From Rhodoferax sp. (GTDB taxonomy: Bacteria > Pseudomonadota > Gammaproteobacteria > Burkholderiales > Burkholderiaceae_C), in NCBI GenBank assembly GCA_030685025.1, contig JAUXWC010000205.1, positions 1-64,000 of the forward strand: a DNA stretch of 64,000 nucleotides. The letters are read 5' to 3'. Every line of letters starts with the position of its first letter. The stretch's first letter is position 1. The position numbers and the translations under genes were made by a program. Below, one piece after another: positions 27,845 through 36,951 of this stretch. The notes beneath the pieces are model-generated. The model saw only the letters and a program-made list of their open reading frames with translations, was not told where the DNA came from and searched no databases.

Positions 27845-28525
27845 ATGATTTCGAGCCGAGCCCTCCAATACGAGTATGCCGATGGACCCTTGTTGCGTTT
27901 TTCCGATGTCGAGCTGGCGCAAGGCGGCGTGCTGCTCTTGCGCGGGGGCTCTGGGGCTGGAAAATCCACTTGGTTGGCGCTGGCTGCGGGGCTACGTCGA
28001 GCGACCGCTGGCGACATCACCGTGGCAGGGCAAGCGCTGGGGCAATTGTCGCCAGCCGACCGGGATGCTTGGCGCGCCCGCACCATCGGCTTTCTGCCGC
28101 AGAAGCTGCACTTGAGTAACGCCCTGACCGTGGCCGGTAACCTGGGACTGGCGTATTTCGCGGCGGGTCTGCGGGAAGACGCAGGCGCTATTGCGGCAGC
28201 GCTGGCGTCACTCGGGGTGGCAGACTTGACCAAGCGCAAACCGTGGCAATTGTCGGGCGGTCAGGCGCAACGCGTGGCACTGGCGCGGGCAGTGTTGCTC
28301 GCACCCAAGGTGATCCTGGCCGATGAGCCGACGGCCAGCCTGGATGACGACAATGCGCGCGATGCCGTGGCCCTGCTGCAAGCCACGGCCAACCGCTGCG
28401 GGGCTTCGCTGGTGATTGCCACCCATGACGCGCGTGTGCTGGCGGCGCTGCCGCAGGCCCGGTTATTGCCACTGCCGCGCGGCGCGGGCTCACGACCAGG
28501 GTCGATTGATGGGCCGGTGCCATGA
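27845..28525 (+). CDS. ABC transporter ATP-binding protein (LolD/MacB-like)
   Basis: 226 aa. Walker A GGSGAGKST at residues 34-42, Q-loop FLPQKLHLSNALT, signature LSGGQAQRVALARAV, Walker B VILADEPTASLDD, H-loop ATHD. It is coupled by a 4-nt overlap (ATGA) with the FtsX-type permease. With the DUF3299 gene and ZnuD-like receptor downstream it resembles the Zur-regulated PA4063-PA4066 type group of Pseudomonas; that comparison is from knowledge of the family and not tested here. Confidence 0.9.
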   Translation: MISSRALQYEYADGPLLRFSDVELAQGGVLLLRGGSGAGKSTWLALAAGLRRATAGDITVAGQALGQLSPADRDAWRARTIGFLPQKLHLSNALTVAGNLGLAYFAAGLREDAGAIAAALASLGVADLTKRKPWQLSGGQAQRVALARAVLLAPKVILADEPTASLDDDNARDAVALLQATANRCGASLVIATHDARVLAALPQARLLPLPRGAGSRPGSIDGPVP

Positions 28526-29724
28526 AGACGCTGGCACTGTCGTTTCGCTATTTGTGGGCCAGGCCATTGGCAGCGGCGCTCAACCTGCTGTTGCTGTCGC
28601 TCGGCTTGGCCTCCATCACCTTGGTGTTGCTGGTTTCCGAGCAAATTGACCGCGCGTTCGATCGCGATTTGGCCGGTATTGACCTTGTGGTGGGCGCCAA
28701 GGGCAGCCCGATTCAATTGATTTTGGCGGGTGTTTTTCACATCGACGTGCCACCCGGCAACATCGCCCTGGCAGAGGTGCAGGCGCTCCAGCAGGACCCG
28801 CGCGTTGCCAAGTTGATCCCCCTGAGTCTGGGTGACAGCTTTCGGGGTTTTCGGCTGGTCGGAACCACCGCGGACTACGTCCACCACTACGGCGCCACCG
28901 TGGCCCAGGGCGGTCTCTGGCGTGCGCCGATGCAGACCGTTTTGGGCGCCGGTGTGGCCAGCGCAACCGGACTGAAAGCCGGTGCGAGTTTTGTGGGTTC
29001 GCACGGTCTGGGCGGTGGCGGCCACGCCCACGGCGACGATGCCTTTGTGGTAAGTGGCGTGCTCGCCCCCTGCCAGTGCGTGCTGGACCGCCTGATTCTT
29101 ACGGCCACCGAGTCGGTCTGGCAGGTGCACGAGAAAGCGCAGGCGCAAGACGATGCGGACCGTGCGGTGATGCAGGCCGAGCGCGAAGTCACCATGGCGC
29201 TGATTCAGTACCGGAGTCCCTTGGCGGCGGTGACCTTACCGCGTTATGTCAACAGCGCCACCGGCATGCAGGCAGCGGCCCCGGCGGTGGAGGTGACCCG
29301 GTTGCTGCGCATGATGGGCGTTGGCACCGACGTGCTGCGCGGCTTTGGCGCGGTGTTGCTGCTGACGGCCGGCCTGAGTGTGTTCATCGCGCTGTGGAAC
29401 GCGGTGCGCGAGCGCCGCTTTGACTTGGCCATGTTGCGCATGTTGGGGGCCAGTCCAGGCAAGCTGGCAGGGCTTCTGGTATGCGAGGCGCTGTGGCTGG
29501 CGTTGCTGGCCTCGGCGCTGGGTTTGCTGGGCGGCCACCTCTTGACAGCTCTGGTAGGCTGGATGCTCCAGGCCGAGAAGTCACTGCCGGTGAGCGGCTG
29601 GCTGGTGGTCGGCGCCGAGGCGTGGATTGTGCTGGTGGCGCTGGCGGTGGCCGTTCTCGCGGCACTTATTCCGGCAGCCGGTGCTTACCGGGTGGATGCC
29701 GGTGAACTCTTGAACACAAGGTGA
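28522..29724 (+). CDS. ABC transporter permease, FtsX/MacB type
   Basis: 400 aa with four membrane segments: one near residues 15-37 (AAALNLLLLSLGLASITLVLLV), a large periplasmic domain with VPPGNIALAEVQALQQDPRVAKLIPLSLGDSFRGFRLVGT, and three at the C-terminus (GAVLLLTAGLSVFIALWNAV, LLVCEALWLALLASALGLLGGHLL, AWIVLVALAVAVLAALIPA). The periplasmic loop has a His-rich stretch (GGGGHAHGDD), possibly metal-binding. MacB-like systems move substrates within or out of the periplasm rather than import. Confidence 0.9.
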   Translation: MKTLALSFRYLWARPLAAALNLLLLSLGLASITLVLLVSEQIDRAFDRDLAGIDLVVGAKGSPIQLILAGVFHIDVPPGNIALAEVQALQQDPRVAKLIPLSLGDSFRGFRLVGTTADYVHHYGATVAQGGLWRAPMQTVLGAGVASATGLKAGASFVGSHGLGGGGHAHGDDAFVVSGVLAPCQCVLDRLILTATESVWQVHEKAQAQDDADRAVMQAEREVTMALIQYRSPLAAVTLPRYVNSATGMQAAAPAVEVTRLLRMMGVGTDVLRGFGAVLLLTAGLSVFIALWNAVRERRFDLAMLRMLGASPGKLAGLLVCEALWLALLASALGLLGGHLLTALVGWMLQAEKSLPVSGWLVVGAEAWIVLVALAVAVLAALIPAAGAYRVDAGELLNTR

Positions 29725-29729
29725 TTTGC

Positions 29730-29978
29730 ATGAAGAAGATAGCCACAGTCCTTTTGTTTACTGTTCTGACTGCTACTGTTTGTATAGCAGCCGAAAAACA
29801 TGGTGACGCCGAGAAGAAGCAGGACATTGCCCGCCACCGCGCCATGGCCGCCGCCCACGAAGCCGCCGCCAAGTGTTTGGAGTCCGTCAAACCGCAAGAG
29901 ACCTGCCTGAAGGAACTTCAGGCTGCCTGCAAGGGTCTAGCCATTGGCAAGTATTGCGGCATGAAACATGAGCACTGA
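29730..29978 (+). CDS. Small exported four-cysteine protein
   Basis: 82 aa: signal peptide MKKIATVLLFTVLTATVCIAA, then a short charged and helical mature part with four cysteines (AAKCLESVKPQETCLKELQAACKGLAIGKYCGMKHEH), about 60 residues. The ATG at 29730 has a good AAGGTGA ribosome site; a GTG at 29721 overlapping the permease stop is an alternative. Family unknown. Cysteine and terminal His content, and position between an ABC pair and a DUF3299 gene, suggest a metal or redox role, but this is inference. Confidence 0.65.
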   Translation: MKKIATVLLFTVLTATVCIAAEKHGDAEKKQDIARHRAMAAAHEAAAKCLESVKPQETCLKELQAACKGLAIGKYCGMKHEH

Positions 29979-29980
29979 GA

Positions 29981-30036
29981 CCTTGCGGGACAGACCGGAG
30001 CATAGCGACGCTCTGTCCTCAACTGATCAGGGATGT
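29981..30036 (+). repeat. Dispersed hairpin repeat, copy C
   Basis: CCTTGCGGGACAGACCGG ... GCTCTGTCCTCAACTGATCA with GGACAGA pairing to TCTGTCC. It starts 3 nt after the stop of the small exported protein gene and ends 24 nt before the DUF3299 start, so it divides this gene group. Confidence 0.75.
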
Positions 30037-30060
30037 CCGGTCGACACACGGGGTAAAGGA

Positions 30061-30573
30061 ATGAAACGAATCACACTTGTTTTGAGCTTGTTGATGGCCA
30101 TGTTGCCGCCGACTGCGTTGGCGCAACTGAGCCCGCCGATTGCGGGCGGCCTTCCCAGCGGCAGCGGCCCTGGCATTCACAGTCCGGACAGCCCCTATGC
30201 CCCCCTGCCGCAGCGCGCGGACGTGGTGGCCTGGTCGGTTCTGACCACCGTCAAGACCAGGCCGGAGAAGAACCGCCTGTTGCCGGTGTTCCCCCCGCCG
30301 GTCATGGCCTTGCATCAGAAGAACCAGAGAATTCAGGGTTTCATGATGCCCCTGGAGCCGGGTGAAAAGCAAACCCACTTCCTGCTCAGTTCGGTGCCCA
30401 TGACTTGCGGGTTTTGTGTCCCCGGCGGCCCAGAGAGCATGGTTGAGGTGAAGACCAAGACGCCAGTGAAGTACAGCATGGAGCCGGTCGTCGTGGAAGG
30501 CCGTTTCCTGGTGCTCGCCGATGACCCCTACGGCCTGTACTACCGCATGACCGATGCGGTGGGTGTGAAGTAG
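30061..30573 (+). CDS. Exported DUF3299 family protein
   Basis: 170 aa; signal peptide MKRITLVLSLLMAMLPPTALAQ. The DUF3299 core is ADVVAWSVLTTVKTRPEKNRLLPVFPPPVMALHQKNQRIQGFMMPLEPGEKQTHFLLSSVPMTCGFCVPGGPESMVEV. The CGFC sequence is characteristic of the family and may bind metal. DUF3299 genes commonly accompany Zur-regulated ABC and receptor genes (for example PA4066 of Pseudomonas). Start at 30061 is supported by AAAGGA 4 nt upstream; the frame upstream passes through repeat copy C. Confidence 0.85.
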   Translation: MKRITLVLSLLMAMLPPTALAQLSPPIAGGLPSGSGPGIHSPDSPYAPLPQRADVVAWSVLTTVKTRPEKNRLLPVFPPPVMALHQKNQRIQGFMMPLEPGEKQTHFLLSSVPMTCGFCVPGGPESMVEVKTKTPVKYSMEPVVVEGRFLVLADDPYGLYYRMTDAVGVK

Positions 30574-30589
30574 AACGAAGGCTTTCCCG

Positions 30590-30988
30590 GTGCAGGGCAG
30601 ACGTTCGTCGCGCTGGTCCGACCTGGCTTGCCTGGTCGCGTTGGCGTTGGCCTTGGTGCTGAGCCAGACTTGGGGTCTGCTGCATGGGGTGGTCCACGGC
30701 GGCTCCGGTGGAGCGGGGCCAATGGCGCAGTGGCGGCCAATGTCAGCCCACATTTCCGCGAACGAGCGCCATGCCGGGGACCGCTTCAGTGCGGTGTTTG
30801 GTCATCCGGACAGCCCGGCCGATTGCCGTCTCTACGATCAGTTGAGTCGCGGCGACGTGTTGCCCGGTGTCGTGGCACTGGCCTTGCCGCTGGTGCTGCA
30901 GCCGTTTGTGCTCGCGGTTCTTTCGGGCCTGGCCGTGGCCCGCTGGCACGCGCAGTTTCTGGCGCGCGGTCCTCCCCCGGTTCCTTGA
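30590..30988 (+). CDS. Membrane-anchored protein of unknown function upstream of a ZnuD-like receptor
   Basis: 132 aa from a GTG at 30590. An N-terminal hydrophobic segment (LACLVALALALVLSQTWGLLHGVVHGG), His residues around it, then GHPDSPADCRLYDQLSRGDVLPGVVALALPLVLQPFVLAVLSGLAVARW, which holds a second hydrophobic segment. The general layout recalls DUF2946-like proteins encoded beside metal TonB receptors, but I do not claim membership. It starts 17 nt after the DUF3299 stop and ends 82 nt before the receptor gene. Confidence 0.6.
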   Translation: MQGRRSSRWSDLACLVALALALVLSQTWGLLHGVVHGGSGGAGPMAQWRPMSAHISANERHAGDRFSAVFGHPDSPADCRLYDQLSRGDVLPGVVALALPLVLQPFVLAVLSGLAVARWHAQFLARGPPPVP

Positions 30989-31070
30989 ATCCTCCTTGCT
31001 GATGGCCGCCCGCTGATCGTTGGGTCAGCGCGCGCGCCTGCCTTGTTGTCTCGATTCAACGGACCTTTTC

Positions 31071-33152
31071 ATGAACAGATTCTCACTCGCCCTCGTTTCG
31101 GTGGGCTCACTCTCGTACCTCGGCGCCCTGGCGCAACAGGCCCCAGCGGCCGCGCTGGCGCCCGTTACCGTCACCGGCAATCCGCTGGGCGCGGCAGACT
31201 GGATAGCGCCCGCGACGCAATACTCCGGCACTGAGCTGCTGCTGCGTACCAAGACCACGCTGGGCGAGACGCTTGACGGCACGCCCGGCATCAGCAGCAC
31301 CTATTTCGGCCCGAATGCCAGCCGGCCGATCATTCGTGGCCTGGACGGTGACCGCATTCGCATCCTCAACAACGGCGGCGCGGCGGTGGACGCTTCCAGT
31401 CTGAGTTACGACCATGCGGTCAGCACGGACCCGCTGAGCATCGAGCGCATCGAAGTGCTGCGCGGGCCGGGTGCCTTGCAATATGGCGGCAGCGCGGTCG
31501 GTGGCGTCATCAACGTGATTGACAGCCGCATCGCCCGCGAAGCGTTGTTCGACGCCAAAGGCGGTGTCAGTGGCAAGGCCAGCCTGGCTTGGGCCAGCGG
31601 CAACGCCGAGCGTGGCGGCGCCGGCGTGATCGAAGCCGGCAATGATCGTTATGCCCTGCACGCGGACGCATTCAAGCGCCGCACCGACGATGTGTCCGTC
31701 CCCGTGGCGCTGTCCTGCACCCGGCCCGGCGCCGCCGTGCTGGCCAGACGGATCTGCAACTCCGCCAGTGACAGCCAGGGCGGCGCATTGGGCGGCTCAC
31801 TGCTGCTCAAGGATGGCTACCTGGGTGCCTCGGTCAGTGGCCTGCGCAGTGACTACGGCACCGTCGCCGAGGACGAGGTCACGATTGGCATGAAGTCGGA
31901 CCGCTACGCACTGCAAGGCGAGTTGCGGGGATTGAGTGGCTGGCTGCAAAGTATCAAAGGGCAACTCGTGCGCAGTGTCTACCAGCACACCGAGTACGAG
32001 GGGGCCGAGGTCGGCACCGTGTTCAAAAATCGCGGCACCGAGCTGCGACTTGAAGCACGCCACGCCAAGCTTGGTGCGCTCGACGGGCTGGTGGGCTGGC
32101 AAACCGACAGTGTGCGGTTTTCCGCCGATGGTGAGGAAGCCTTTGCGCCCTACAGCCAAACCCGGCAATCGGCGGTGTTCGCTTATGAGGAATTGAGCAC
32201 CGGTTGGGGCAAGCTGAGCTTCGGGGCGCGGCGGGAGTTGGTCCGGGTCACGTCGCTGGGTAATCCGTCCGTGGCGCGCTTCGTGCCCGCCCGCCGCAGC
32301 TTTCAGCCTGCCAGTTACGCCCTTGGTGCGCTGTGGAATTTGCCCCAGGGGTGGCAGGCCACAGGCAATCTGTCCTACAGCGAACGCGCGCCGAAAGACT
32401 ACGAATTGTTTGCCAATGGCCCCCATATCGCGACCCACGCCTATGAGTTGGGCAGTCCGAACTTTGCCAAGGAACGCTCCCGCAACCTCGATGTCGGGTT
32501 GAACTGGCGCCACGGTGCCCATCGCGTGGCCGTGGGTGCGTTTGTCAATCGTTTTCAGGATTACATTGCGCAGCAGGCTACCGGCCGCAACCGGGATACG
32601 GCGGGAAACGGCGCCGCGGCGGGCGTCGCCGACTGTGGTGACGGCACATCCGCCGAGTCGGGCTGTGTGGCTGAGCTGTTGCCTGAGTACGTCTACATCC
32701 AGGTGCCAGCGCGCTTCAAAGGCTTGGAAGCCAGCGCCAGTGTGCGCTTGTTGGAGGGTCCGACGGCGGTCGATTTGCAGTTGCGCGGCGACCTGCTGCG
32801 TGCGCGCGATCTCGGCACGGGCCAAGCCTTGCCACGGATGGCACCGGCACGGCTGGGTGCGACCATGTTGTGGACCCACGGCATGTGGCGTGGCAGTGTT
32901 GGGGCAAGCCACCTCGCCGCGCAAACGCGGGTGCCAAGTGGGCAGCGCGCCAGCGAGGCCTATACCTTGTGGAACGCGGGCTTGAGTTACCGCCTGCAAG
33001 CGGGCACTGCCAAGCTCTTGTGGTTTGCGCGCCTTGACAATGCCCGCGACACCCTGGCATATTCGGCCACCTCGATCCTGAGCCAAACCGCACCGGGCAA
33101 GGCGCCGCTGCCGGGGCGCAGCATCAAGGTCGGGTTGCAGGGGCACTTCTAG
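31071..33152 (+). CDS. TonB-dependent receptor, probable zinc receptor (ZnuD-like)
   Basis: 693 aa from MNRFSLALVSVGSLSYLGALAQ (signal peptide). Plug domain: KTTLGETLDGTPGISSTYFGPNASRPIIRGLDGDRIRILNNGGAAVDASSLSYDHAVSTDPLSIERIEVLRGPGALQYGGSAVGGVINVID. The barrel includes APKDYELFANGPHIATHAYELGSPNFAKERSRNLDVGLNW, close to ZnuD-type receptors, and two loops with paired Cys (CTRPGAAVLARRIC; CGDGTSAESGC) that may form disulfides, as in ZnuD. It ends in GLQGHF, a typical C-terminal aromatic barrel end. Substrate zinc is inferred from similarity and from the neighbouring ABC and DUF3299 genes. Confidence 0.85.
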   Translation: MNRFSLALVSVGSLSYLGALAQQAPAAALAPVTVTGNPLGAADWIAPATQYSGTELLLRTKTTLGETLDGTPGISSTYFGPNASRPIIRGLDGDRIRILNNGGAAVDASSLSYDHAVSTDPLSIERIEVLRGPGALQYGGSAVGGVINVIDSRIAREALFDAKGGVSGKASLAWASGNAERGGAGVIEAGNDRYALHADAFKRRTDDVSVPVALSCTRPGAAVLARRICNSASDSQGGALGGSLLLKDGYLGASVSGLRSDYGTVAEDEVTIGMKSDRYALQGELRGLSGWLQSIKGQLVRSVYQHTEYEGAEVGTVFKNRGTELRLEARHAKLGALDGLVGWQTDSVRFSADGEEAFAPYSQTRQSAVFAYEELSTGWGKLSFGARRELVRVTSLGNPSVARFVPARRSFQPASYALGALWNLPQGWQATGNLSYSERAPKDYELFANGPHIATHAYELGSPNFAKERSRNLDVGLNWRHGAHRVAVGAFVNRFQDYIAQQATGRNRDTAGNGAAAGVADCGDGTSAESGCVAELLPEYVYIQVPARFKGLEASASVRLLEGPTAVDLQLRGDLLRARDLGTGQALPRMAPARLGATMLWTHGMWRGSVGASHLAAQTRVPSGQRASEAYTLWNAGLSYRLQAGTAKLLWFARLDNARDTLAYSATSILSQTAPGKAPLPGRSIKVGLQGHF

Positions 33153-33292
33153 CGCCACGGGCGACTTGGGCGAGATTCAATTCAGTGTCAGCTCCGGGTG
33201 GCCAAACGCCTCGATAATGCGCCAATCACACCAGCGTTTCGCCCAGGGGTAACTGAGGGCTTGTGCGCACTCCGTCACACCCTGCCTGCGTC

Positions 33293-36200
33293 ATGTCGTT
33301 CCCTGAGTCACGTCGTTCCTTGCCGCCGCGCGTCGGCGCAACCCTGGTGTTCCTGCTGACGCTGTTGACCTGCGCCTTGGTGATCTGGTACGGCGCGACC
33401 AATCCGATCGGACCGGGCGACATCGGGCCGCTGCAGGCCTGGGTGGCGTCCTGGGGTCTTTCGGCCAAGGCCACGGCCGCAGTGGTGTTCAGTGCGGCGC
33501 TCGCTCTGTTGTTCAAACTGATGCGCGACTTGCGCGCGCACAAACACCATCTGGAGGCGCTGGTGGCCGTCCGCACGGCCGAGCTGGAGGCCAGCGAGTC
33601 CGACCTGAGACGGGCACAGGCAGCGGGCCATGTGGGCAGTTGGGCGCAGGACCTGACGCAGGGCCGTTTGACCCGGCACAGCCCGGTGATCTGGTCGGAT
33701 GAGACCTACCGCATGTTTGGTGTTCCAGTGGGCAGCGCCGTTGATTTGCAGGTCTTTATGGACCATGTTCACCCCGACGACCGCGCCGAGCTGGAGCAGC
33801 GTTGGCGCGAGGCCATCAAGGGGCGACGTTATGAGCTCGCGTTCCGTATCGTCATCGGCGAGGAGGTGCGCTGGATTCACAGCCAGCTCGATATCGTGTT
33901 CGATCAAGCGGGCCGGGCTCAGCGCTGTGTTGGTTCCCTGCAGGACATCACCGAGCGCTGGCGCAGTGAGCAGGCGCAACGTATTGCCAAGGACCACCTG
34001 ACGGCGCTGATCGAGGCGATTCCCGATGCCATCTTCTTCAAGGACGGGCAGGGGCGCTGGCTCATCATCAACGAGGCTGCCAAGCGTCGTTTCAAGTTGC
34101 ACGGCTTTGACTGGTATGGCAAGACCGATGAACAGATGGCCAGTGAACGGCCCGCTTACCGGGAGCCTCACCTGGCTTGCATGGCCGAAGACGACAAGGC
34201 CTGGAACAGCGCCGAGCACATTCTGGTGCACCAACGCATTGTCGGTGAGGACGGCAGCGCGCGCGTGTTCGAAGTACGCATGGTCCCGTTGTGGGGCGAG
34301 GCCGGCGCGCGCCGCGCGTTGGTCGTGATCGACCGCGAAATCACCAAGATGCGGCAGGCCGAGCTTGACCTGCATGGCGCGGTGGACGCACTCAACGACA
34401 GCCTGGAGCGAACCAAGTTGCTGCTCGACGCCGCGCTGGATGCCATTGTCAACATGGACCAGAACGGCTGCGTGATCGGCTGGAACCGCCAGGCGGAGGC
34501 CATTTTTGGTTACACCGCCGAGCAGGCAATGGGACGTGAAGTGGCCGACTTGATTGTGCCGCCGCAAAGCCGCCAGGCCCATCGTGAGGGCATGGCCCGC
34601 TACATCCGCACTTCGGTTTCGGTGATTGTGGGCCGGCGCATCGAGGTCACCGGCATGCGAGCCGATGGCTCGGAGTTTCCGATCGAGCTGACCGTGGCGG
34701 CGCTCAAACGCCATGGCACCTTCACGTTCAGCGCCTATGCGCGAGACATCACCAGCCGCAAGCTCGTGGAGCAGGATCTGCGGATCGCGGCGGCCGCCTT
34801 TGATGCCCAGGAGGGCATGGTGATCACCGATCCGCACGGGACCATTGAGCGGGTCAACCAGGCGTTTACGGCGGTCACTGGCTACACCGCGGCCGAGGCG
34901 ATTGGGAAGAAGATGAGCCTGCTCAAGTCGGGTCGGCAGGATCGCGCCTTCTACCGTGCCTTGTGGCTGGACATTCAGCGTCGTGGCGTGTGGCAGGGTG
35001 AACTGTGGAACCGGCGCAAGAGCGGGGAGGTCTACCCCCAGTGGCTGGCGATTTCCGCAGTGCGCGGTGCCGACGGCGCGGTGACGCATTACGTGGGCAT
35101 GCTCTCCGACATCACCGAACGCAAGGCGGCGGAAGCGGAAATTCAGCACTTGGCGTTTTACGATTCGTTGACCAATTTGCCAAATAGGCGTCTGCTGACC
35201 GACCGCCTCAAGCAGGCGCTTGCGGGCACGCGACGCAATCAGAGTCACGGTGCCTTGTTATTCATTGATCTGGACCATTTCAAGACCCTCAATGACACGA
35301 TGGGGCATGTGCAAGGCGATTTCTTGTTGCAGCAGGTGGCCAAGCGTCTTAACGGCTGCGTCCGCGAAGGCGACACTGTGGCACGGCTCGGTGGTGACGA
35401 GTTCGTGGTCATGCTGCAGGATTTGAACGCCAACGTGACTGAAGCCGCCAGCCAGGCCGAGGCGGTGAGTGAGAAAGTGCTGAGCGCCTTGCGCGCACCC
35501 TACCAATTCAATACGCTGGTGCACCACAGCAGCGCGAGCCTTGGCATTGCGCTGTTTGATGATGCCCAGGATTCGGTGGACGAACTTCTCAAACGCGCCG
35601 ATCTCGCCCTGTACCAGGCCAAGGACGCGGGTCGCAACACGCTGCGGTTTTTTGACCCCGACATGCAGGCGTCGGTGAGCGCGCGCGCCGCGCTGGAGAC
35701 GGATCTGCGTTACGGTCTGGAGCATGATCAACTGCGCCTGTACTACCAACCCCAGGTCAATGATCAAGGCCGCATGACCGGCGTGGAGGCATTGGTCCGA
35801 TGGCAGCATCCCGAACACGGCCTGGTGATGCCGGCGCGTTTCATCTCCATGGCGGAAGAAACCGGACTGATTCTTCAACTCGGACACTGGGTTCTGGAGA
35901 CGGCCTGCATGCAGTTGGCCGATTGGTCCCGATTTGACGCCACCGCCCATCTGACGCTGGCCGTCAATGTGAGCCCGCGGCAGTTTCACCGTGAACACTT
36001 CGTCGACGAGGTGCTGGCGCTGATCCAGATGACCGGCGCCCCGGCGTCGCGCCTCAAGCTGGAGTTGACCGAGAGCCTGCTGGTCAGCGATGTCGAAGAC
36101 ATGATCCGCAAGATGACCGCGCTCAAGCGCCGTGGCGTTGGCTTCTCGCTGGACGACTTTGGGACCGGCTATTCGTCATTGACCTACCTGAAGCGCTTGC

Positions 36201-36454
36201 CCCTGGACCAGCTCAAGATCGACCAGTCATTCTTGCGCGATGCACTGAGCAATCCCGACGACGCGGCGATCGCCAGCGCCATCATTGCCTTGGGGCAGAG
36301 TCTGGGCCTGATGGTGATTGCCGAAGGTGTGGAGACCCAGGAACAACGCGATTTCCTGCACGGCGAGGGTTGTTACAACTACCAGGGCTATTACTTTGGG
36401 TATCCCGGCCCGGTCGAAGCGCTGGCGCCCTGGCTGGGAAGCACAAAGGCGTGA
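33293..36454 (+). CDS. PAS-GGDEF-EAL sensor protein (c-di-GMP turnover)
   Basis: 1053 aa. Two N-terminal membrane segments (residues about 16-35 and 60-75), then several PAS domains: HVGSWAQDL..., LIEAIPDAIFFKDGQGRWL, LLDAALDAIVNMDQNGCVIGWN and AFDAQEGMVITDPHGTIERVN. GGDEF domain: RLGGDEFVVML near residue 700, with an RxxD (REGD) I-site five residues before it. EAL domain: GVEALVRW near 831, ELTESLL, SLDDFGTGYSSL, IAEGVET. Both catalytic motifs look intact, so it could make and break c-di-GMP. A GTG at 33263 is an alternative start. Confidence 0.94.
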   Translation: MSFPESRRSLPPRVGATLVFLLTLLTCALVIWYGATNPIGPGDIGPLQAWVASWGLSAKATAAVVFSAALALLFKLMRDLRAHKHHLEALVAVRTAELEASESDLRRAQAAGHVGSWAQDLTQGRLTRHSPVIWSDETYRMFGVPVGSAVDLQVFMDHVHPDDRAELEQRWREAIKGRRYELAFRIVIGEEVRWIHSQLDIVFDQAGRAQRCVGSLQDITERWRSEQAQRIAKDHLTALIEAIPDAIFFKDGQGRWLIINEAAKRRFKLHGFDWYGKTDEQMASERPAYREPHLACMAEDDKAWNSAEHILVHQRIVGEDGSARVFEVRMVPLWGEAGARRALVVIDREITKMRQAELDLHGAVDALNDSLERTKLLLDAALDAIVNMDQNGCVIGWNRQAEAIFGYTAEQAMGREVADLIVPPQSRQAHREGMARYIRTSVSVIVGRRIEVTGMRADGSEFPIELTVAALKRHGTFTFSAYARDITSRKLVEQDLRIAAAAFDAQEGMVITDPHGTIERVNQAFTAVTGYTAAEAIGKKMSLLKSGRQDRAFYRALWLDIQRRGVWQGELWNRRKSGEVYPQWLAISAVRGADGAVTHYVGMLSDITERKAAEAEIQHLAFYDSLTNLPNRRLLTDRLKQALAGTRRNQSHGALLFIDLDHFKTLNDTMGHVQGDFLLQQVAKRLNGCVREGDTVARLGGDEFVVMLQDLNANVTEAASQAEAVSEKVLSALRAPYQFNTLVHHSSASLGIALFDDAQDSVDELLKRADLALYQAKDAGRNTLRFFDPDMQASVSARAALETDLRYGLEHDQLRLYYQPQVNDQGRMTGVEALVRWQHPEHGLVMPARFISMAEETGLILQLGHWVLETACMQLADWSRFDATAHLTLAVNVSPRQFHREHFVDEVLALIQMTGAPASRLKLELTESLLVSDVEDMIRKMTALKRRGVGFSLDDFGTGYSSLTYLKRLPLDQLKIDQSFLRDALSNPDDAAIASAIIALGQSLGLMVIAEGVETQEQRDFLHGEGCYNYQGYYFGYPGPVEALAPWLGSTKA

Positions 36455-36646
36455 GGCAAGGGTTGAGAGTGGTGCGTGGCGAGCGTTGCACGTCGCCTCG
36501 GGTGCGTTGGAAGACTCGTTTGTCGCGGCTGGGCCGTCATTTGTCGCGCGCTGCTGCGGTCGGTCGCAATCCGGATGCCGAGGTCCGAATGCTTCACTAC
36601 AGTTGCTCCCAACGAGCCAACTACGGCTTGCATCAAAGGGACCATC

Positions 36647-36877
36647 ATGGCATTCACAAGCAACCGATCATTCAAGGCACTCGGACTGGCCGTCGCGCTG
36701 GGCGCCGCGTTGACGATCCATGGCACCATGCTCTGGGGTTTCGACGGCATCGCCGCCCAAGCCGCCGCATCCTGTGCCGCCGACCACACCAAGACGGCGA
36801 TCTCGCGACCGGCAGCCCTGCAGCCCGCGCAAACGCCTACCGGCGCAGCCGCCGCCAAGACCGCAGCCCCTGCGTGA
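36647..36877 (+). CDS. Small exported protein of a GxML-x-GFD family, copy 1
   Basis: 76 aa: MAFTSNRSFKALGLAVALGAALTIHGTMLWGFDGIAAQAAASCAADHTK, then a Pro/Ala tail. It begins with a hydrophobic signal-like segment, followed by the motif HGTMLWGFDGIA. The 69-aa protein encoded at 45697-45906 has the matching NGAMLIGFDQLA after a similar segment, so the two are probable paralogues. A Shine-Dalgarno AAAGGGA lies 6 nt upstream of the ATG, which supports expression. Function unknown. Confidence 0.6.
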   Translation: MAFTSNRSFKALGLAVALGAALTIHGTMLWGFDGIAAQAAASCAADHTKTAISRPAALQPAQTPTGAAAAKTAAPA

Positions 36878-36951
36878 TCAACCGCGATGACAGGGCATGG
36901 CCGCCGGTGTACAGCGGCAGGCTGCGCCGCGCGAGGTAGAGGGCACGAGCT

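Noticed and set aside
27845..29724. LolCDE lipoprotein exporter
   Set aside because: There is a single permease with a His-containing loop, and the gene group contains DUF3299 and a metal receptor, which fits a metal-related MacB-like pair better.
33308..35248. Very long open frame antisense to the PAS-GGDEF-EAL gene
   Set aside because: High GC makes long antisense frames common; the sense strand has complete domain motifs and the antisense product shows no recognisable domain.
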